Assembly (NCBI RefSeq): GCF_001956295.1
Contig: NZ_MRTD01000001.1
Location: 558,001 to 622,000 of the forward strand
Reading direction: 5' to 3'
Length of the DNA: 64,000 nucleotides
Source: Paenibacillus sp. FSL A5-0031
GTDB lineage: Bacteria; Bacillota; Bacilli; Paenibacillales; Paenibacillaceae
Shown here: positions 51,901 to 61,485 of the stretch, one piece after another
How the letters are laid out: each line of letters starts with the position of its first letter
How positions within the stretch are numbered: the stretch's first letter is position 1
Program-made: the position numbers and the translations under genes
Notes under the pieces: generated by a model
The model's input: only the letters and a program-made list of their open reading frames with translations
Database searches by the model: none
Told to the model about the DNA's origin: nothing

Positions 51901-53709
51901 ATGAGTATTCCATTATTGCGAGATTTGTATGAAGATGTTCGCCGTTTAGTTATAGCAGGTGCGGGCATGGCGGCAGATGATGCGCGTTTGAAACGATCGC
52001 TCCCACAGCTGCAGCAATTTGGTGAAAAGGCACCCATTTTCAAACGAATTGCAGAAGAAGTGGATAGCGTTACGAGGGCTGAGCCAGAGAATGCGGCTGA
52101 CAAGCTGCTGGATTTAACGGTATTGCTGCAAGCGGTCCTGCATACACAAAGCTCTATTGAAGCGCCTGGTGAGCTGCTACCCGTTGGAATAGAAGCAGCA
52201 AATAACCAAACAGTCACGACGGTCCCTTATCGAAAACTTAAGCCGCTCATTGATTCGCTGACGCTTCGCGGCCCCAACCGGCTCGAAGCCATTAAACAAG
52301 GGGTTGAGGCAGGACTGTTCCACGATGTAAGAACATTCGCACCAGCCGTCAACGCTTTGAGAGACAGCTATTCTGAAATTGCTGAATATGTCGCAGATCA
52401 TGTCATCCCGCTTCTTGGCTCAGCTGCCTTGCCAATTCTGCATTCGGAATTCAATATGCAGGGAGGCAGCGGCGACGCGAGAATGCTCGTATGCCTTTAT
52501 AAGCTGGCGAATGACGAGAAGGAACTATGGCCAACTCTGCTGGCAGCGCAGAAGGATGGAGGATTGCCGGTACGTATAGCTGCAATTTCACTTACGGCTG
52601 GTTTGCCTAGCTTCGAGGAACATTTGCTTGATCTGTCGCATGATCGAAAAAAAGAGATTCGCAGCGCAGCTTTAATGGCATTGTCCCGCTTCGATTCTAC
52701 ACAAGTCGTTGACCGTTTCATGGAATCACTAAAGAAAAAAGATACAGACATCGCCATTGCTCCCATTCAAGCGTGTGAGCTTCCTGCATTAACCGAGCAA
52801 TTACTGGTTTATGGTTTAGAGCTGGCTCAACATGTCGTTTCAGCTAAACAAGATACAGGCTTCCAAGAAAAGTTCAGCAGCGTCATCTCTTGCTTTCAAT
52901 CCAAAGCAGATGTTCAAACCGTTAGAGAATTTCTGATGCAAATGCTAGATAATGATCTCCTTTCTTTCAAAGAAATGGAACCGATGATGAGTCAAGCAGC
53001 TCAAATATTATTAGATTCCAAAAATGATGAGGCATTAGTGTTTCTTCATGAGCTTCGCAATCGCCGCTCCTATTTGATCGCGTATTCTTTCAAAGCCGCA
53101 CGACAAGTATTAAGCGCTGCAGATGTTTTTGACAGGTATGAAGGCTATGTAGAAGAGAAAAAGAGTAAAGCTGCACGCGAGCTAATACTTGTCATTTATG
53201 AACTTACTCCTCATACGGTTGTGCAAGCCGCATTTACACAACATCAAAATCAATGGAGCTGGGATGCGAGATGGGCAGATCGCTTTATCACATTAAATGA
53301 GGAAGAGCTTGTATGCCGATTAGTGGAACGCCCTAATGAGAGGGCAATCCATTATTTAGTCGACAAAGCGAAAGTAGCGCCGCAACTGATGAAGCATCGA
53401 TCAATTCATATTTTGTACACGTTATTCCGGCTCGGACATACTGATACGCCAGAGATGCTAATGTCATCACTGGAGCTTTCTACGCAAAAATCTTTTTATT
53501 ATATGGACCGAGATTTGCAGCTATTAATTGCTATGCTTCCGGGGGAATTTGCGGATAGGCTTCAGCAAATCGCGGATAAGATGTCAAGCGAGTACTCTCG
53601 CGACCAATTAAAGCAGCTAGCCGAACACATTGCCGCTAAGCCAGTGGAGCTTGAATCGAAACCAGAAGGAGCGGGATTTCTAGCATGGATCAAAAACAAA
53701 CTATCTTAA
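51901..53709 (+). CDS. HEAT-like repeat protein (DUF5691-like)
   Basis: A 602-aa all-helical protein. Repeats resembling HEAT units are visible around residues 215-290 (LPVRIAAISLTAG; KKEIRSAALMALSRF). There is no catalytic motif. Similar proteins next to SWIM/MoxR/VWA genes are, from memory, classed as DUF5691. It could be the scaffold or client-recognition subunit of the complex. The ATG at 51901 follows GAAGGAGC; the TTG at 51883 does not. Its last 25 nt overlap the ATPase gene. Confidence 0.7.
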   Translation: MSIPLLRDLYEDVRRLVIAGAGMAADDARLKRSLPQLQQFGEKAPIFKRIAEEVDSVTRAEPENAADKLLDLTVLLQAVLHTQSSIEAPGELLPVGIEAANNQTVTTVPYRKLKPLIDSLTLRGPNRLEAIKQGVEAGLFHDVRTFAPAVNALRDSYSEIAEYVADHVIPLLGSAALPILHSEFNMQGGSGDARMLVCLYKLANDEKELWPTLLAAQKDGGLPVRIAAISLTAGLPSFEEHLLDLSHDRKKEIRSAALMALSRFDSTQVVDRFMESLKKKDTDIAIAPIQACELPALTEQLLVYGLELAQHVVSAKQDTGFQEKFSSVISCFQSKADVQTVREFLMQMLDNDLLSFKEMEPMMSQAAQILLDSKNDEALVFLHELRNRRSYLIAYSFKAARQVLSAADVFDRYEGYVEEKKSKAARELILVIYELTPHTVVQAAFTQHQNQWSWDARWADRFITLNEEELVCRLVERPNERAIHYLVDKAKVAPQLMKHRSIHILYTLFRLGHTDTPEMLMSSLELSTQKSFYYMDRDLQLLIAMLPGEFADRLQQIADKMSSEYSRDQLKQLAEHIAAKPVELESKPEGAGFLAWIKNKLS

Positions 53710-54776
53710 GGTTGCCTGCAGAGCAGTTATATGCACATGAACTCGAAGCACTGAAGAAACATGACACTGGGGAGAAACCGGCAGGCTGGCAGCTGTCACC
53801 GCGGGCTGTATTAACTTTTATTACAGGTGGCCGTGCTGGCAAGGTAGATATTACGCCAAAATACATTGGTCACACAAGACTTGTTGAAATTGCGATTGCG
53901 ACACTGCTTACCGATCGAGCCTTATTGCTAATAGGTGAGCCGGGAACAGCAAAGTCATGGCTCTCGGAAAATTTAACGGCGGCCATTCATGGCGATTCAT
54001 CTAAGGTCATTCAGGGAACGGCTGGTACCAGCGAAGAACAGGTACGATACTCATGGAATTATGCGATGCTTCTTGCTAATGGTCCGTCCGAGGAAGCTCT
54101 TGTCAAAAGCCCGATCTATCGTGCGATGGAGGCAGGTGGCATTTCACGATTTGAAGAAATATCACGCTGTGCTTCAGAGGTACAGGATGCTTTGATTTCC
54201 ATTTTATCGGAGAAGACGATTTCTGTTCCTGAGCTAGGCAGAGACATTCCCGCTGCAAGAGGTTTCTCCATTATTGCAACCGCAAATACGCGTGACCGCG
54301 GGGTCAACGATATGTCCGCCGCTTTGAAGCGTCGTTTCAATATCGTTGTGCTGCCGGCACCGTCAGATTTGGATACGGAAATAGCCATTGTACGTAAACG
54401 GGTAAGCGAGATTGCTTCCAACTATCGGCTCGGTGAGGCTGTTCCTGAAGAGGAAGCTGTACGCAAGGTTGTAACCATTTTCCGCGAGCTGCGCAGCGGG
54501 ATGACACTAGACGGCAAAGAGAAACTGAAGCAGCCAAGTGGTGCAATCTCAACTGCGGAAGCGATATCCTTGCTAATTAATAGTATGGCGCTGGCAAGCA
54601 GCTTCGGGGATGGGCAGGTTGCAGAGGAGGATCTCGCAGCCGGTCTGCTTGGAGCTGTCGTTAAGGATGAAGCAAAAGATGATGCGGTGTGGAAGGAATA
54701 TTTGGAAAATGTGATGAAAAAACGGGGAGCCGAGTGGCGAGGGCTATATCGTGCTTGCCGTGAGCTGAGTTCGTGA
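53685..54776 (+). CDS. MoxR-family AAA ATPase (YehL-like)
   Basis: A 363-aa AAA+ ATPase. Walker A is GEPGTAKSW (residues 84-92) and the Walker B region is SRFEEISRC with Glu-Glu in place of Asp-Glu. Sensor 1 is IIATANTRDRGVND and the arginine region is ALKRRFN. These features fit the YehL branch of MoxR ATPases, which act with VWA proteins. It overlaps the genes on both sides. Confidence 0.85.
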   Translation: MDQKQTILRLPAEQLYAHELEALKKHDTGEKPAGWQLSPRAVLTFITGGRAGKVDITPKYIGHTRLVEIAIATLLTDRALLLIGEPGTAKSWLSENLTAAIHGDSSKVIQGTAGTSEEQVRYSWNYAMLLANGPSEEALVKSPIYRAMEAGGISRFEEISRCASEVQDALISILSEKTISVPELGRDIPAARGFSIIATANTRDRGVNDMSAALKRRFNIVVLPAPSDLDTEIAIVRKRVSEIASNYRLGEAVPEEEAVRKVVTIFRELRSGMTLDGKEKLKQPSGAISTAEAISLLINSMALASSFGDGQVAEEDLAAGLLGAVVKDEAKDDAVWKEYLENVMKKRGAEWRGLYRACRELSS

Positions 54777-57100
54777 GTACGGCTGCCGTATCCAATTACG
54801 GCGTTCATTTGTTCGGCGTACGGCATCTCTCACCGACCGGGGCATTTCATTTAAAAACTTTTCTCCAAGAAGTAAAGCCGCAGCTGGTACTCGTAGAAGG
54901 GCCATCAGATGCAACGGAGCTCATTAGTCAAATCACATTAAAGGGTGTAAAGCCGCCCATTGCCATATTAGCCTATACCGATCAATTGCCAATCCGTACG
55001 CTTGTTTTTCCGTTAGCAGAGTATTCCCCTGAGTATCAAGCATTCGTATGGGCAGCTAGAAATGGCGTTGAAGCCAGATTCATTGATTTGCCGTCTGAAG
55101 TATCGGTTAGCCTTCACTTGAAATTAAGTGCTGCTAGTGAAAAAGAAGATTATGCCGAAGGTGCCCGCTCGCATCGTGAACAAATCAATGACCGTTATGA
55201 GCAAGTGGCTATATCAGCAGGAGAATCCGATTACGAAACCTATTGGGAACGTTCGTTTGAACATAGCAGCGAGCCTAATACCTACCGCCATGCTATACAT
55301 GCTTTTTCACGTGAGATGAGGCAGCTATCTGAGACGGATGAACGGATATATACACCGCTAGAGGCTGCACACAATGAAATTCGTGAAGCATACATGCGTG
55401 CACGAATTGCTGAGGCGTTAGAAGGAGGCATTCCAGCTGAGCGAATTGTAGTTGTTACCGGAGCGTATCATGTTTCAGCACTCAAAGCGGAATTGGATGG
55501 TATGACTGAGCAAGAAGCAGCAGCGTTGCCTAAGATTCAGACCAAGCTGACGCTTATGCCCTATTCGTATTATAAGTTATCCAGTCATTCAGGCTATGGA
55601 GCGGGTAACGCGGCTCCGTCCTATTTTGAGCTTGCTTGGCAATGCTTAGTCAGTGGTGACCTTGGAAAGTTGTCTTCCGCTTATCTAGCAACGATTGCAG
55701 GTTATATGCGGCAGAGCGGGAATTTCCGTTCCGCAGCTTCCGTTATCGAAGCAGTAAGACTTGCTGAATCACTGGCATCCCTGCACGGAGGAAGATTGCC
55801 GACGCTGCGTGATCTTCAAGATGCCGCCATTACTTGTCTTGGATATGGCGAGCTTTCGATTGTAGCAGACGCGCTTGCAAGAACGAATATTGGTACTGCT
55901 ATTGGTGCTTTACCCGACGGAATTAGCCAAACTCCTATTCAAGAGGATCTGAATCGAAACTTGAAATCGTTGAAGCTGGAAAAATATAAAACGACGGTAG
56001 CAACTGACCTTGAGCTGGATCTTCGAGAGAACAGAATAGTGAAATCCGAGGATGCTGCTTTTCTTGATTTAAGAAGATCTTTTTTTCTTGAGCGTCTTCA
56101 GCTCCTAGCGATTAGCTTTGCTAAGAAACGCGCAGTCAGGCAGGACAGCGCAACATGGGCAGAACACTGGGTGCTCTGCTGGACGCCAGAAGCCGAGATT
56201 GAGATCGTTGAGTCCATTATGAAAGGGGAGACGATCGAACTTGCAACTGCTTTCTCCATTAAGGAGTCTTTAGCGCAGAGCACTAACCTATTAGACGCTG
56301 CATCGCTCGTTAAGGCGGCATGGCAATGCGGACTACCCGCATCTATGGAAGATGCGCGTCGCACACTGCAAGAGCTGGCTGTAGAAGCTGGTGACTATAC
56401 TCAAATCGCAGGGACACTTCGTGAATTGTCTATTCTTGTACAATTTGGCGATGTTAGAAAAATGAATACGGATGTGTTAATACCTCTTCTTCAACAGCTT
56501 TTTTTAAGAGGTACGCTGCTCCTTGTTGATTCGTCGATTTGCAGTGACGATGCCGCGGCAAATATGGCTTCAGCGATCGTCGATATGCATGCTGTATCAC
56601 AGCAGCACTTTGAGGTGGTGGATGACGAGCGATGGGTACAGCAACTAGAGGAGCTTGCTTATCGCGATGATCGGAATGCTAAACTGTCAGGTCTAGCATT
56701 CGCTTTGCTGCTTGAGCGCAACCTAATCGATTATGAACGGTTAGCACGAGAGGTGTCGAGACGATTATCCCCGGGGATACCTGCTGATATCGGAGCTGGC
56801 TGGTTTGAAGGCATGTCACTCCGCAATCGATATGTGCTGCTGTCTCGGAGGCAATTATGGGAACAGCTCGACCTTTATACAAGATCGCTTGATGATGATC
56901 AGTTCAGACGATCGCTTGTTTTTCTTAGAAGAGCTTTTTCATCCTTCGAAGCTAGAGAAAAAAACGCGATTGCGCAATTATTAGGTGATGTATGGGGGTT
57001 TGGATCCTTAGAGGCGGCCGATGTATTGCAGCGCCCACTGAGCAGTGAGGAGCAACAAAAAATAGATGAGCTCAATGAGTTCGACTTTGGAGACTTATAA
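54773..57100 (+). CDS. DUF5682 protein with TraB/EreA-like motifs
   Basis: A 775-aa protein. Its first 240 residues show ordered motifs: GVRH (15-18), VEGP (41-44), REAYMR (204-209) and GAYH (230-233). This order resembles the TraB/TIKI/EreA/ChaN hydrolase-like clan, where paired His and Glu/Arg residues form the active site. The remaining 530 residues are helical and may bind partners. The E. coli counterpart is probably YehM. GTG start overlapping the ATPase stop. Confidence 0.75.
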   Translation: MSTAAVSNYGVHLFGVRHLSPTGAFHLKTFLQEVKPQLVLVEGPSDATELISQITLKGVKPPIAILAYTDQLPIRTLVFPLAEYSPEYQAFVWAARNGVEARFIDLPSEVSVSLHLKLSAASEKEDYAEGARSHREQINDRYEQVAISAGESDYETYWERSFEHSSEPNTYRHAIHAFSREMRQLSETDERIYTPLEAAHNEIREAYMRARIAEALEGGIPAERIVVVTGAYHVSALKAELDGMTEQEAAALPKIQTKLTLMPYSYYKLSSHSGYGAGNAAPSYFELAWQCLVSGDLGKLSSAYLATIAGYMRQSGNFRSAASVIEAVRLAESLASLHGGRLPTLRDLQDAAITCLGYGELSIVADALARTNIGTAIGALPDGISQTPIQEDLNRNLKSLKLEKYKTTVATDLELDLRENRIVKSEDAAFLDLRRSFFLERLQLLAISFAKKRAVRQDSATWAEHWVLCWTPEAEIEIVESIMKGETIELATAFSIKESLAQSTNLLDAASLVKAAWQCGLPASMEDARRTLQELAVEAGDYTQIAGTLRELSILVQFGDVRKMNTDVLIPLLQQLFLRGTLLLVDSSICSDDAAANMASAIVDMHAVSQQHFEVVDDERWVQQLEELAYRDDRNAKLSGLAFALLLERNLIDYERLAREVSRRLSPGIPADIGAGWFEGMSLRNRYVLLSRRQLWEQLDLYTRSLDDDQFRRSLVFLRRAFSSFEAREKNAIAQLLGDVWGFGSLEAADVLQRPLSSEEQQKIDELNEFDFGDL

Positions 57101-57101
57101 C

Positions 57102-58310
57102 ATGAGCGATAATGAGCATTTCGAACAATTAAAGCGTTGGCGCCTCATTTTGGGGCATTCTGCAAACGACAAGCTGTCTGACATGGCGAATGGTCAGGAA
57201 TTGCTCGATAGTGAACAGAGCTTGATGGACCAAGCACTTGCAGCCATTTATGATGAAACAACTGAGATTATGACGGACAAACCCAAAAACAGCGGTGGTC
57301 GATCAGCTAGTCTTGGCTCATCATCGCCCAAATTAACCAAATGGCTAGGTGACGTTCGCAGCTTCTTTCCATCTGATATTGTGTCGGTCATCCAAGCGGA
57401 TGCCATTGAGCGGAAGGGCTTGACACAGCTGTTGTTCGAGCCGGAGACGCTTAGTCAGGTGAAGCCTGATATTCGAATGGTTGCGACACTCATTGCATTA
57501 AAAGGCCGTATCCCCGAGAAAACAAAAGAAACAGCAAGATTACTCGTTCGCGAGGTTGTCGATGAAATTTTAGCCCGCTTGGAGCATGAAATTCGGCGAG
57601 CCGTTACAGGCGCTTTGAACCGAAGAAAACATTCACCGCTGCCTTCGATGACAGGGCTGGATTGGAAAACGACAATCCGCAGAAATTTGAAGCATTATGA
57701 TTTGGATAGCCAAAAGCTTATTCCAGAACGGTTTTATTTTTTTGAACGTGCTCGGCGCAGTAAGGAATGGACCGTTATTCTCGATATCGATCAGAGCGGT
57801 TCGATGGCGGATTCGGTCATTTATGCTTCTATTATTGGTTCTATTTTTGCGAGCTTGCCTGCCTTGGATACACATGTTGTCGCCTTCGATACTGAAGTTG
57901 CCGATTTAAGCGAGCAATGTGCCAATGATCCAGTCGATATGTTGTTTGGCATTCAACTCGGCGGCGGCACAGACATTAACAAATCTGTTCAATATTGCGA
58001 GCAGTTTATTAGCGACCCCAAGAAAACATTGTTTATTCTAATTTCAGATCTCTATGAAGGCGGCAACCAAGCATCACTTATCAGGCGGATGGAAAATATG
58101 CGGCAATCCGGCGTTAGCGTAATTTGCTTGTTGGCCTTGTCGGATAGCGGAGTTCCTTCTTATGACGCTGCGCTTGCTAAGAAGCTGTCCACATTTGGCA
58201 TTCCATGCTTCGGCTGTACGCCGGACCGGCTTCCAGAGCTGATCGCAGGTGCGTTGCAAGGGCGAGATTTGCAGGAGCTTGCTAGCGCAATTGAGCCAGC
58301 GGGCAAATAA
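57102..58310 (+). CDS. VWA-domain protein (YehP-like)
   Basis: A 402-aa protein with a C-terminal von Willebrand A domain. The MIDAS motif is DQSGS (Asp230, Ser232, Ser234), with the Thr in GGGTDINKS and Asp in LISDLYEGG. VWA proteins partner MoxR ATPases as activated effectors or adaptors, with the MIDAS binding a partner through Mg2+. The ATG at 57102 lies 1 nt after the DUF5682 stop, with TTGGAG upstream. It is the last gene of the operon. Confidence 0.85.
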   Translation: MSDNEHFEQLKRWRLILGHSANDKLSDMANGQELLDSEQSLMDQALAAIYDETTEIMTDKPKNSGGRSASLGSSSPKLTKWLGDVRSFFPSDIVSVIQADAIERKGLTQLLFEPETLSQVKPDIRMVATLIALKGRIPEKTKETARLLVREVVDEILARLEHEIRRAVTGALNRRKHSPLPSMTGLDWKTTIRRNLKHYDLDSQKLIPERFYFFERARRSKEWTVILDIDQSGSMADSVIYASIIGSIFASLPALDTHVVAFDTEVADLSEQCANDPVDMLFGIQLGGGTDINKSVQYCEQFISDPKKTLFILISDLYEGGNQASLIRRMENMRQSGVSVICLLALSDSGVPSYDAALAKKLSTFGIPCFGCTPDRLPELIAGALQGRDLQELASAIEPAGK

Positions 58311-58374
58311 ACCTTATAAACAGTTTATGGAATCTTAAGCTTTAATTAAACTTTACTTACAAGCCTCTTAACGA

Positions 58375-58402
58375 TTGATTGTTATCTTTAGTAATAGATA
58401 AC
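58375..58402 (+). promoter_or_regulatory. Possible operator/promoter of the van-like operon
   Basis: GTTATCT (58381-58387) and AGATAAC (58396-58402) form a 7-bp inverted repeat, 26 bp before the ligase gene start. TTGATT (58375-58380) and GATAAC (58397-58402) could be weak -35 and -10 elements with 16 bp between. The repeat would overlap the promoter. Confidence 0.35.
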
Positions 58403-58427
58403 AAGTCGATTTTGGGAGGTTTTTTTT

Positions 58428-59504
58428 ATGCAAACAAAACTTTATGTCCTATACGGCGGCAAATCCGTCGAGCATGAGGTTTCATTAAAAACAGCATACA
58501 CTGTTATTCAATCCATAGATGATTCTAAATTTGAGGTATTCCCCATTTATATTACGCGAGAAGGACTATGGTGTACGCCTGACAAGTTAAATCAAGAAGG
58601 ACTGCAAATATCCGATCTTATAGCTTTGCCCAAGCATAGGAGTGAAGCCGAGTCCATTGGACAAGTTTTAATGAATCAATTGGCATTGCCAGGAAAAAAA
58701 GTTGTCTTGCCGCTGCTGCATGGCTCATATGGAGAGGATGGAACCGTACAAGGGCTGCTGGAATTGCTTAATGTTCCTTATGTTGGGAATGGTGTATTAT
58801 CCTCAGCGCTTACACTGGACAAAGCCATCTCAAAGCAGCTATTAGCGCAAGCTGGCATTCATCAGGTCGACTATCGTGTTTATCGATATGATCAATGGCT
58901 GGAAGATCATTCGAAGGTACTTCAAATGGCAGAGGAGACCATTGGTTATCCATGTTATGTGAAGCCTGCCTCACTTGGATCAAGCATTGGCATCAGCAGA
59001 TGCCACGACAAACAAGAGCTGGTTGCTGGCATTACCGAAGCATTTAAGTATGACAACAAAATTGTGCTTGAGCGTGAAGTAATAGGCAGAGAGATTCAAG
59101 TGGCTGTTATGGGTAATGAGAAGCCGCTTGCCTCACTGCCAGGCGAATTCATCCATGATCATGTCTTCTTCGATTTCGAGTCCAAATACATGGATAAGCA
59201 GCTAAAAATGTCGATTCCAGCACATCTATCCGAAGAAATCACGTCGCAAATTAGGCAGCTAGCCATCAAATCTTACCATACTCATAACTGCTCGGGTCTT
59301 GCAAGGGTAGACTTTTTCTTAGATGGCAAGGGACAGTTGTATTTGAATGAAATCAATGCTCTGCCCGGCTTTACGAATTACAGCATGTATCCGGTCATGT
59401 GGGAGCGGACGAATGGAACTCGATATTCGGAGCTTGTCGAGAAATTAATTGATTATGCTATCATGCGTCATGCTGAAAAACAATCGATTCAGTACACGAG
59501 GTGA
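58428..59504 (+). CDS. D-alanine–D-X ligase, VanC-like omega loop
   Basis: A 358-aa ATP-grasp ligase joining D-Ala to a second D-amino acid in peptidoglycan precursor synthesis. Motifs: VEHEVSL (14-20), HGSYGEDG (98-105), KPASLGSSIG (179-188), and NEINALPGF at the end. The omega loop is FFDFESKY (247-254). Ordinary Ddl usually has YDYxxKY here, while VanC has FFDFEEKY. The Tyr that argues against D-lactate is kept, but the VanC Arg near the C-terminus (HSRYP) is Met here. D-Ala-D-Ala or D-Ala-D-Ser product; undecided. It is first in an operon with racemase, carboxypeptidase and VanT-like membrane genes. Confidence 0.88.
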   Translation: MQTKLYVLYGGKSVEHEVSLKTAYTVIQSIDDSKFEVFPIYITREGLWCTPDKLNQEGLQISDLIALPKHRSEAESIGQVLMNQLALPGKKVVLPLLHGSYGEDGTVQGLLELLNVPYVGNGVLSSALTLDKAISKQLLAQAGIHQVDYRVYRYDQWLEDHSKVLQMAEETIGYPCYVKPASLGSSIGISRCHDKQELVAGITEAFKYDNKIVLEREVIGREIQVAVMGNEKPLASLPGEFIHDHVFFDFESKYMDKQLKMSIPAHLSEEITSQIRQLAIKSYHTHNCSGLARVDFFLDGKGQLYLNEINALPGFTNYSMYPVMWERTNGTRYSELVEKLIDYAIMRHAEKQSIQYTR

Positions 59505-59509
59505 TCGAT

Positions 59510-60682
59510 ATGCTTAGAGATACTTGGACTGACATTCATTTGAATCATATTCAAGACAATCTTATACAGATTCGCGAAACGCTGCCAAACCATGTCAAGC
59601 TGATGGCTGTTGTGAAAGCAAATGGCTACGGACATGGCGATCTTGAAGCTGCGTATATGGCTGAACAAGCAGGCGCTGATGTTCTAGCTGTTGCTTATTT
59701 AGAAGAGGCGCTTCGCCTTAGATCCTTTGGCATAAAGCTGCCAATCCTTATTTTGACACCAATCGACGCTGAATATGTACACTTAGCCATCGAGAATGAT
59801 TTGATGTTAACCGTTACAAATGCCACATGGTTTAAGGAAATGAGGAAATACAAACCGTCTACATCTTCCAAGAAGCTTCTTATCCATGTGAAAGTGGATA
59901 CGGGGCTCGGGAGAATTGGTATTCAATCAATAGAAGAGTGGGACAAGCTTGTGCCATGGCTAAAAGCGCCAGATATCGAAGTGGATGGATTTTACACTCA
60001 TTTTGCGACCGCGGGCAAAGCAGATACGACATTTCTTGAGCTGCAAACGAGCCGCTTTATGGAGATGATGGAATGGAGCAAAAAGTCAGGTCTCCTTATT
60101 CGCCATTATCATTGTGCTGGAAGTGCAGCTGCGCTCCGATTTCCTAATCTTGCAATGGATATGGTACGCATAGGGGCGGCGATGTACGGCTTTTATCCAG
60201 AAAAGCTTGTGCAATCTGTGAGGCTCAAGCCTGTTATGAGCTTGCACAGCAAGCTCATACAAGTAAAGAAGCTGCACAAAGATGAGTACCTAGGATACGA
60301 CAATTCCTATCAAGCAGAAGAAGAGCAATGGATTGGCACAGTTCCGATTGGGTATGCAGATGGCTGGTCACAAAGCATGCAAAATTCCGAGGTGCTGGTC
60401 AATGGACAACGGGCAAAAGTCGTCGGCAAAATATGTATGGATCAGCTCATGGTAAAGCTGCCAGGACCTTGTGCGGAAGGAACACAGGTGACTTTAATCG
60501 GACGACAGGGAGCAGAAGAGATCACATTTGCAGAGCTAGCCGCCCATATTGGGAGCGTAGCACAGGAAATATCAACGTCGCTAACAGCTAGAGTAACAAG
60601 GAAATACAAGGACGTAGAGGAGGCTTGGACGAATTGGGGCAACAAAACCAAATTGAAACCATTCAAGAAAGCGGTTATGTAA
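59510..60682 (+). CDS. Alanine/serine racemase (VanT catalytic-domain-like)
   Basis: A 390-aa PLP racemase: internal aldimine Lys36 in VVKANGYGHG, the catalytic Tyr region GYADGWSQS, and GKICMDQLMV. It makes D-Ala, or D-Ser if VanT-like. The usual Alr C-terminal signature is altered here (SLTARVTRKY), and a non-Alr tail follows. The ATG at 59510 follows GAGGTGAT; a GTG at 59501 overlapping the ligase stop is the alternative. Its 3' end overlaps the carboxypeptidase gene. Confidence 0.88.
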   Translation: MLRDTWTDIHLNHIQDNLIQIRETLPNHVKLMAVVKANGYGHGDLEAAYMAEQAGADVLAVAYLEEALRLRSFGIKLPILILTPIDAEYVHLAIENDLMLTVTNATWFKEMRKYKPSTSSKKLLIHVKVDTGLGRIGIQSIEEWDKLVPWLKAPDIEVDGFYTHFATAGKADTTFLELQTSRFMEMMEWSKKSGLLIRHYHCAGSAAALRFPNLAMDMVRIGAAMYGFYPEKLVQSVRLKPVMSLHSKLIQVKKLHKDEYLGYDNSYQAEEEQWIGTVPIGYADGWSQSMQNSEVLVNGQRAKVVGKICMDQLMVKLPGPCAEGTQVTLIGRQGAEEITFAELAAHIGSVAQEISTSLTARVTRKYKDVEEAWTNWGNKTKLKPFKKAVM

Positions 60683-61485
60683 AGCATACAGCTGTTCAAG
60701 TTAGTCGTGCAGAAATGTATGAAGGTCATCTGGTACTAGTTAATCAAGCCAATCCTATAAAACAATCCATTTCACTCGACAAGCTGATCCCGCTTCATAC
60801 TAATCCTGACATAAGATTGCTGGAGGAAGGTTTGTTACTAGAGAAAACATGCTTGCAGCATTTCAATATACTTCTAAATGAATCTCAAGCCATGAATGAT
60901 ATTATTGCAGTTAGCGCTTATCGCTCAAGAGAGGAGCAGGAGCAAATTTATGAAACCTCTCTAGCGGAAAATGGTGACGAGTATACCGCTTGTTATGTGG
61001 CTTTGCCAGGTCATAGCGAGCACCAAACGGGACTTGCCATCGATGTTGGGAAAATAGATGAGCATGTCGACTTTATTGCGCCATCTTTTCCAGATAGCGG
61101 CATCTACATGGCATTCAAGCAGCTTGCTGCAAAAAATGGCTTTATTCAGCGGTACAAAGCAGGAAAAGAGGCTATTACAAACATCTCTTGTGAGCCATGG
61201 CATTTTCGTTATGTCGGTTATCCTCATGCCGAAATTATGGAGCAGCATGATTTTTGCTTGGAGGAGTACATCGATTTTGTCCGAAAATTTACTTATGGCG
61301 GGAATTATCTCACCGTAGAAACGGATAGCATGCTCGTGCAGATTTATTATGTGCCGGCAGAGGATGGACCTTCCACGACTGTTCCCATCCTAAATGGTGA
61401 TCTATATCGAATATCAGGAAATAATAGGGATGGTTTTATCGTTACGGCTTTTACTGGAAAAGGGCAAAGATCACATGGTCTCTAA
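60634..61485 (+). CDS. VanY-type D,D-carboxypeptidase (M15B)
   Basis: A 283-aa zinc peptidase with motifs LVLVNQANP, AYRS (95-98), SEHQTGLAIDV (128-138; His130, Asp137 zinc ligands) and EPWH (Glu187, His190). This is the VanY/VanXY family, which trims the terminal D-Ala from precursors. No signal peptide is evident, so it may be cytoplasmic like VanXY. The TTG at 60634 has GAGGAGG 10 nt upstream; the TTG at 60625 has it 1 nt upstream. It overlaps both neighbours. A C-terminal extension (about residues 205-283) is not part of the peptidase core. Confidence 0.85.
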   Translation: MGQQNQIETIQESGYVKHTAVQVSRAEMYEGHLVLVNQANPIKQSISLDKLIPLHTNPDIRLLEEGLLLEKTCLQHFNILLNESQAMNDIIAVSAYRSREEQEQIYETSLAENGDEYTACYVALPGHSEHQTGLAIDVGKIDEHVDFIAPSFPDSGIYMAFKQLAAKNGFIQRYKAGKEAITNISCEPWHFRYVGYPHAEIMEQHDFCLEEYIDFVRKFTYGGNYLTVETDSMLVQIYYVPAEDGPSTTVPILNGDLYRISGNNRDGFIVTAFTGKGQRSHGL

